Part shown: piece by piece, positions 19,619 through 20,312 of the stretch
Layout: the number at the start of each line of letters is the position of its first letter
Position numbering within the stretch: the first letter of the stretch is position 1
Source of the DNA: Isohypsibius dastychi
Taxonomy: Eukaryota > Tardigrada > Eutardigrada > Parachela > Isohypsibiidae
Length of the DNA stretch: 20,312 nucleotides
NCBI GenBank assembly: GCA_034696485.1
Contig: JAQIWT010000438.1
Coordinates: 1 to 20,312, forward strand
Direction: 5' to 3'
Position numbers and translations under genes: made by a program
Notes under the pieces: generated by a model
Seen by the model: the letters and a program-made list of their open reading frames with translations, nothing else
Databases searched by the model: none
Told to the model about the DNA's origin: nothing

Positions 19619-20312
19619 ATGAAATTATTGGCTTATGTCATTCTCACTTCATCCTGGTTGATGTTCGCCCTACTGTACGGTTTTCCATATTTTTGAATCG
19701 AAGGGTCACAGGCACCCCCGTACCAAAGCACAGACAAGGTACATCAAACCTTCTCTCATTTTTCGCCGGTGCCACTGAGGTTCTATACGCTTTACTGGGA
19801 CCACTCCTTCTCACAATCGCATACCGAGTTCATCACAGTCCGAAATTCGTTGATCTGATAAGTCAGGCAAACAACGCCATAGATTCTGGTTTGTCGAGCA
19901 GAGTTACAAAGATAGCCAATCTATCGCAATGGAAATCAAAGGCATGGAAAATTGTCATCATCCTATTTGTATCTCTTTGCGGTTCAGAGATTTTTTCTTG
20001 GAGTGATATGTGGTGTTCAAGCGGATGCATTGATGTCAGTGAAATCAGCCAACCGTGGCTCATTTTCAACATCAGAATAACATCCTGGCAGGCAGCCCTT
20101 TTGTTTTGGCTTACTTGTGTATTGTCACTTTTCATTTCTTTGGTGGCCTACTCAAACCTGATTGTGTGTGGAAAAATCCTGCATGACCTGAGCGAGGTTT
20201 TCCTGGAACGCCTAACATCTGCTGCGCAAGTGATCTCTGTGAGATCGCCGAAGAAATTTCATCCTGCTGAACTGGAATCCCTGATGGATCAGCACCGATC
20301 TCTTGCTGATTT
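19619..20312 (+). CDS. Gustatory receptor-like seven-transmembrane protein, N-terminal half (3' end outside window)
   Basis: The line-start frame is open from 19531 to the right edge. From about 19740 it encodes three hydrophobic helices (ATEVLYALLGPLLLTIAY, KIVIILFVSLCGSEIFSW, LLFWLTCVLSLFISLVAY). A polar stretch follows, with HPAELESLMDQHRSLADF at the edge, which matches the intracellular loop before helix 5 in insect-type gustatory receptors. The first helix is found in another frame, starting at ATG 19619 (MKLLAYVILTSSWLMFALLY), and ends at a TGA just after a run of five T (19690-19694). One extra T there would join the two frames, so this is a frameshift, a sequencing error or a very short intron. 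I take 19619 as the likely start. In the continuous frame an alternative ATG is at 19537, but its peptide lacks a good first helix. Probable chemosensory membrane protein; paralogue of the gene at 1-671. Confidence 0.55.

Noticed and set aside
1-20312. The window as a circular molecule, because the receptor halves at the two ends fit together
   Set aside because: Direct joining leaves the frame short by one base, and everything else looks like ordinary chromosomal DNA; tandem receptor paralogues explain it better.

Overview
This window is nuclear DNA from a compact-genome eukaryote, most likely a small invertebrate and probably an ecdysozoan. The evidence is that most coding regions are split by very short introns (mostly 50-65 nt, GT...AG, T-rich 3' ends), there are no operon-style ribosome sites, and insect-type gustatory receptor-like fragments lie at both edges. 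I cannot name the species. Exon structures below were worked out by hand from reading frame, splice consensus and phase; most joins are phase-consistent, and doubtful ones are stated.

Layout: (1) 1-671, + strand, the 3' end of a gustatory receptor-like seven-helix gene. (2) 672-2678, about 2 kb with no convincing gene. (3) 2679-9400, four minus-strand genes in a row: a coiled-coil RING-finger ubiquitin ligase (2679-3755), a small acidic-tailed protein (4166-4888, broken by or spliced at a stop codon), an unrecognised large protein (5362-7297, also with an in-frame stop or a weak intron), and a three-RRM ELAV-like RNA-binding protein (7704-9400). (4) 9401-9819, a divergent promoter region with a CCAAT/TATA pair for the RRM gene. 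(5) 9820-10530, + strand, an unrecognised two-exon basic protein. (6) 10531-11608, an intergenic stretch with a 51-bp duplication, two poly-G tracts and a 44-bp palindrome shaped like a minimal CACTA-type element. (7) 11609-14322, + strand, a complete three-exon Tnp2/CACTA-like transposase gene. (8) 14396-15508, minus strand, a three-exon DnaQ-like DEDDh exonuclease with a novel N-terminal region, tail-to-tail with the transposase gene. (9) 15872-18732, + strand, a 13-exon, 709-residue lysine-rich nuclear-type protein with repeated exons. (10) 19619-20312, + strand, the 5' half of a second gustatory receptor-like gene, running off the window.

No single pathway joins these genes. They look like ordinary housekeeping and regulatory genes plus transposon-derived sequence lying between two chemoreceptor copies. 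The most interesting points are the palindromic mini-element near the transposase gene, the exonuclease with its undescribed N-terminal extension, the exon-repeat gene, two genes whose open frame is crossed by exactly one stop codon, and the fact that the two receptor fragments at the edges are complementary halves of one receptor.
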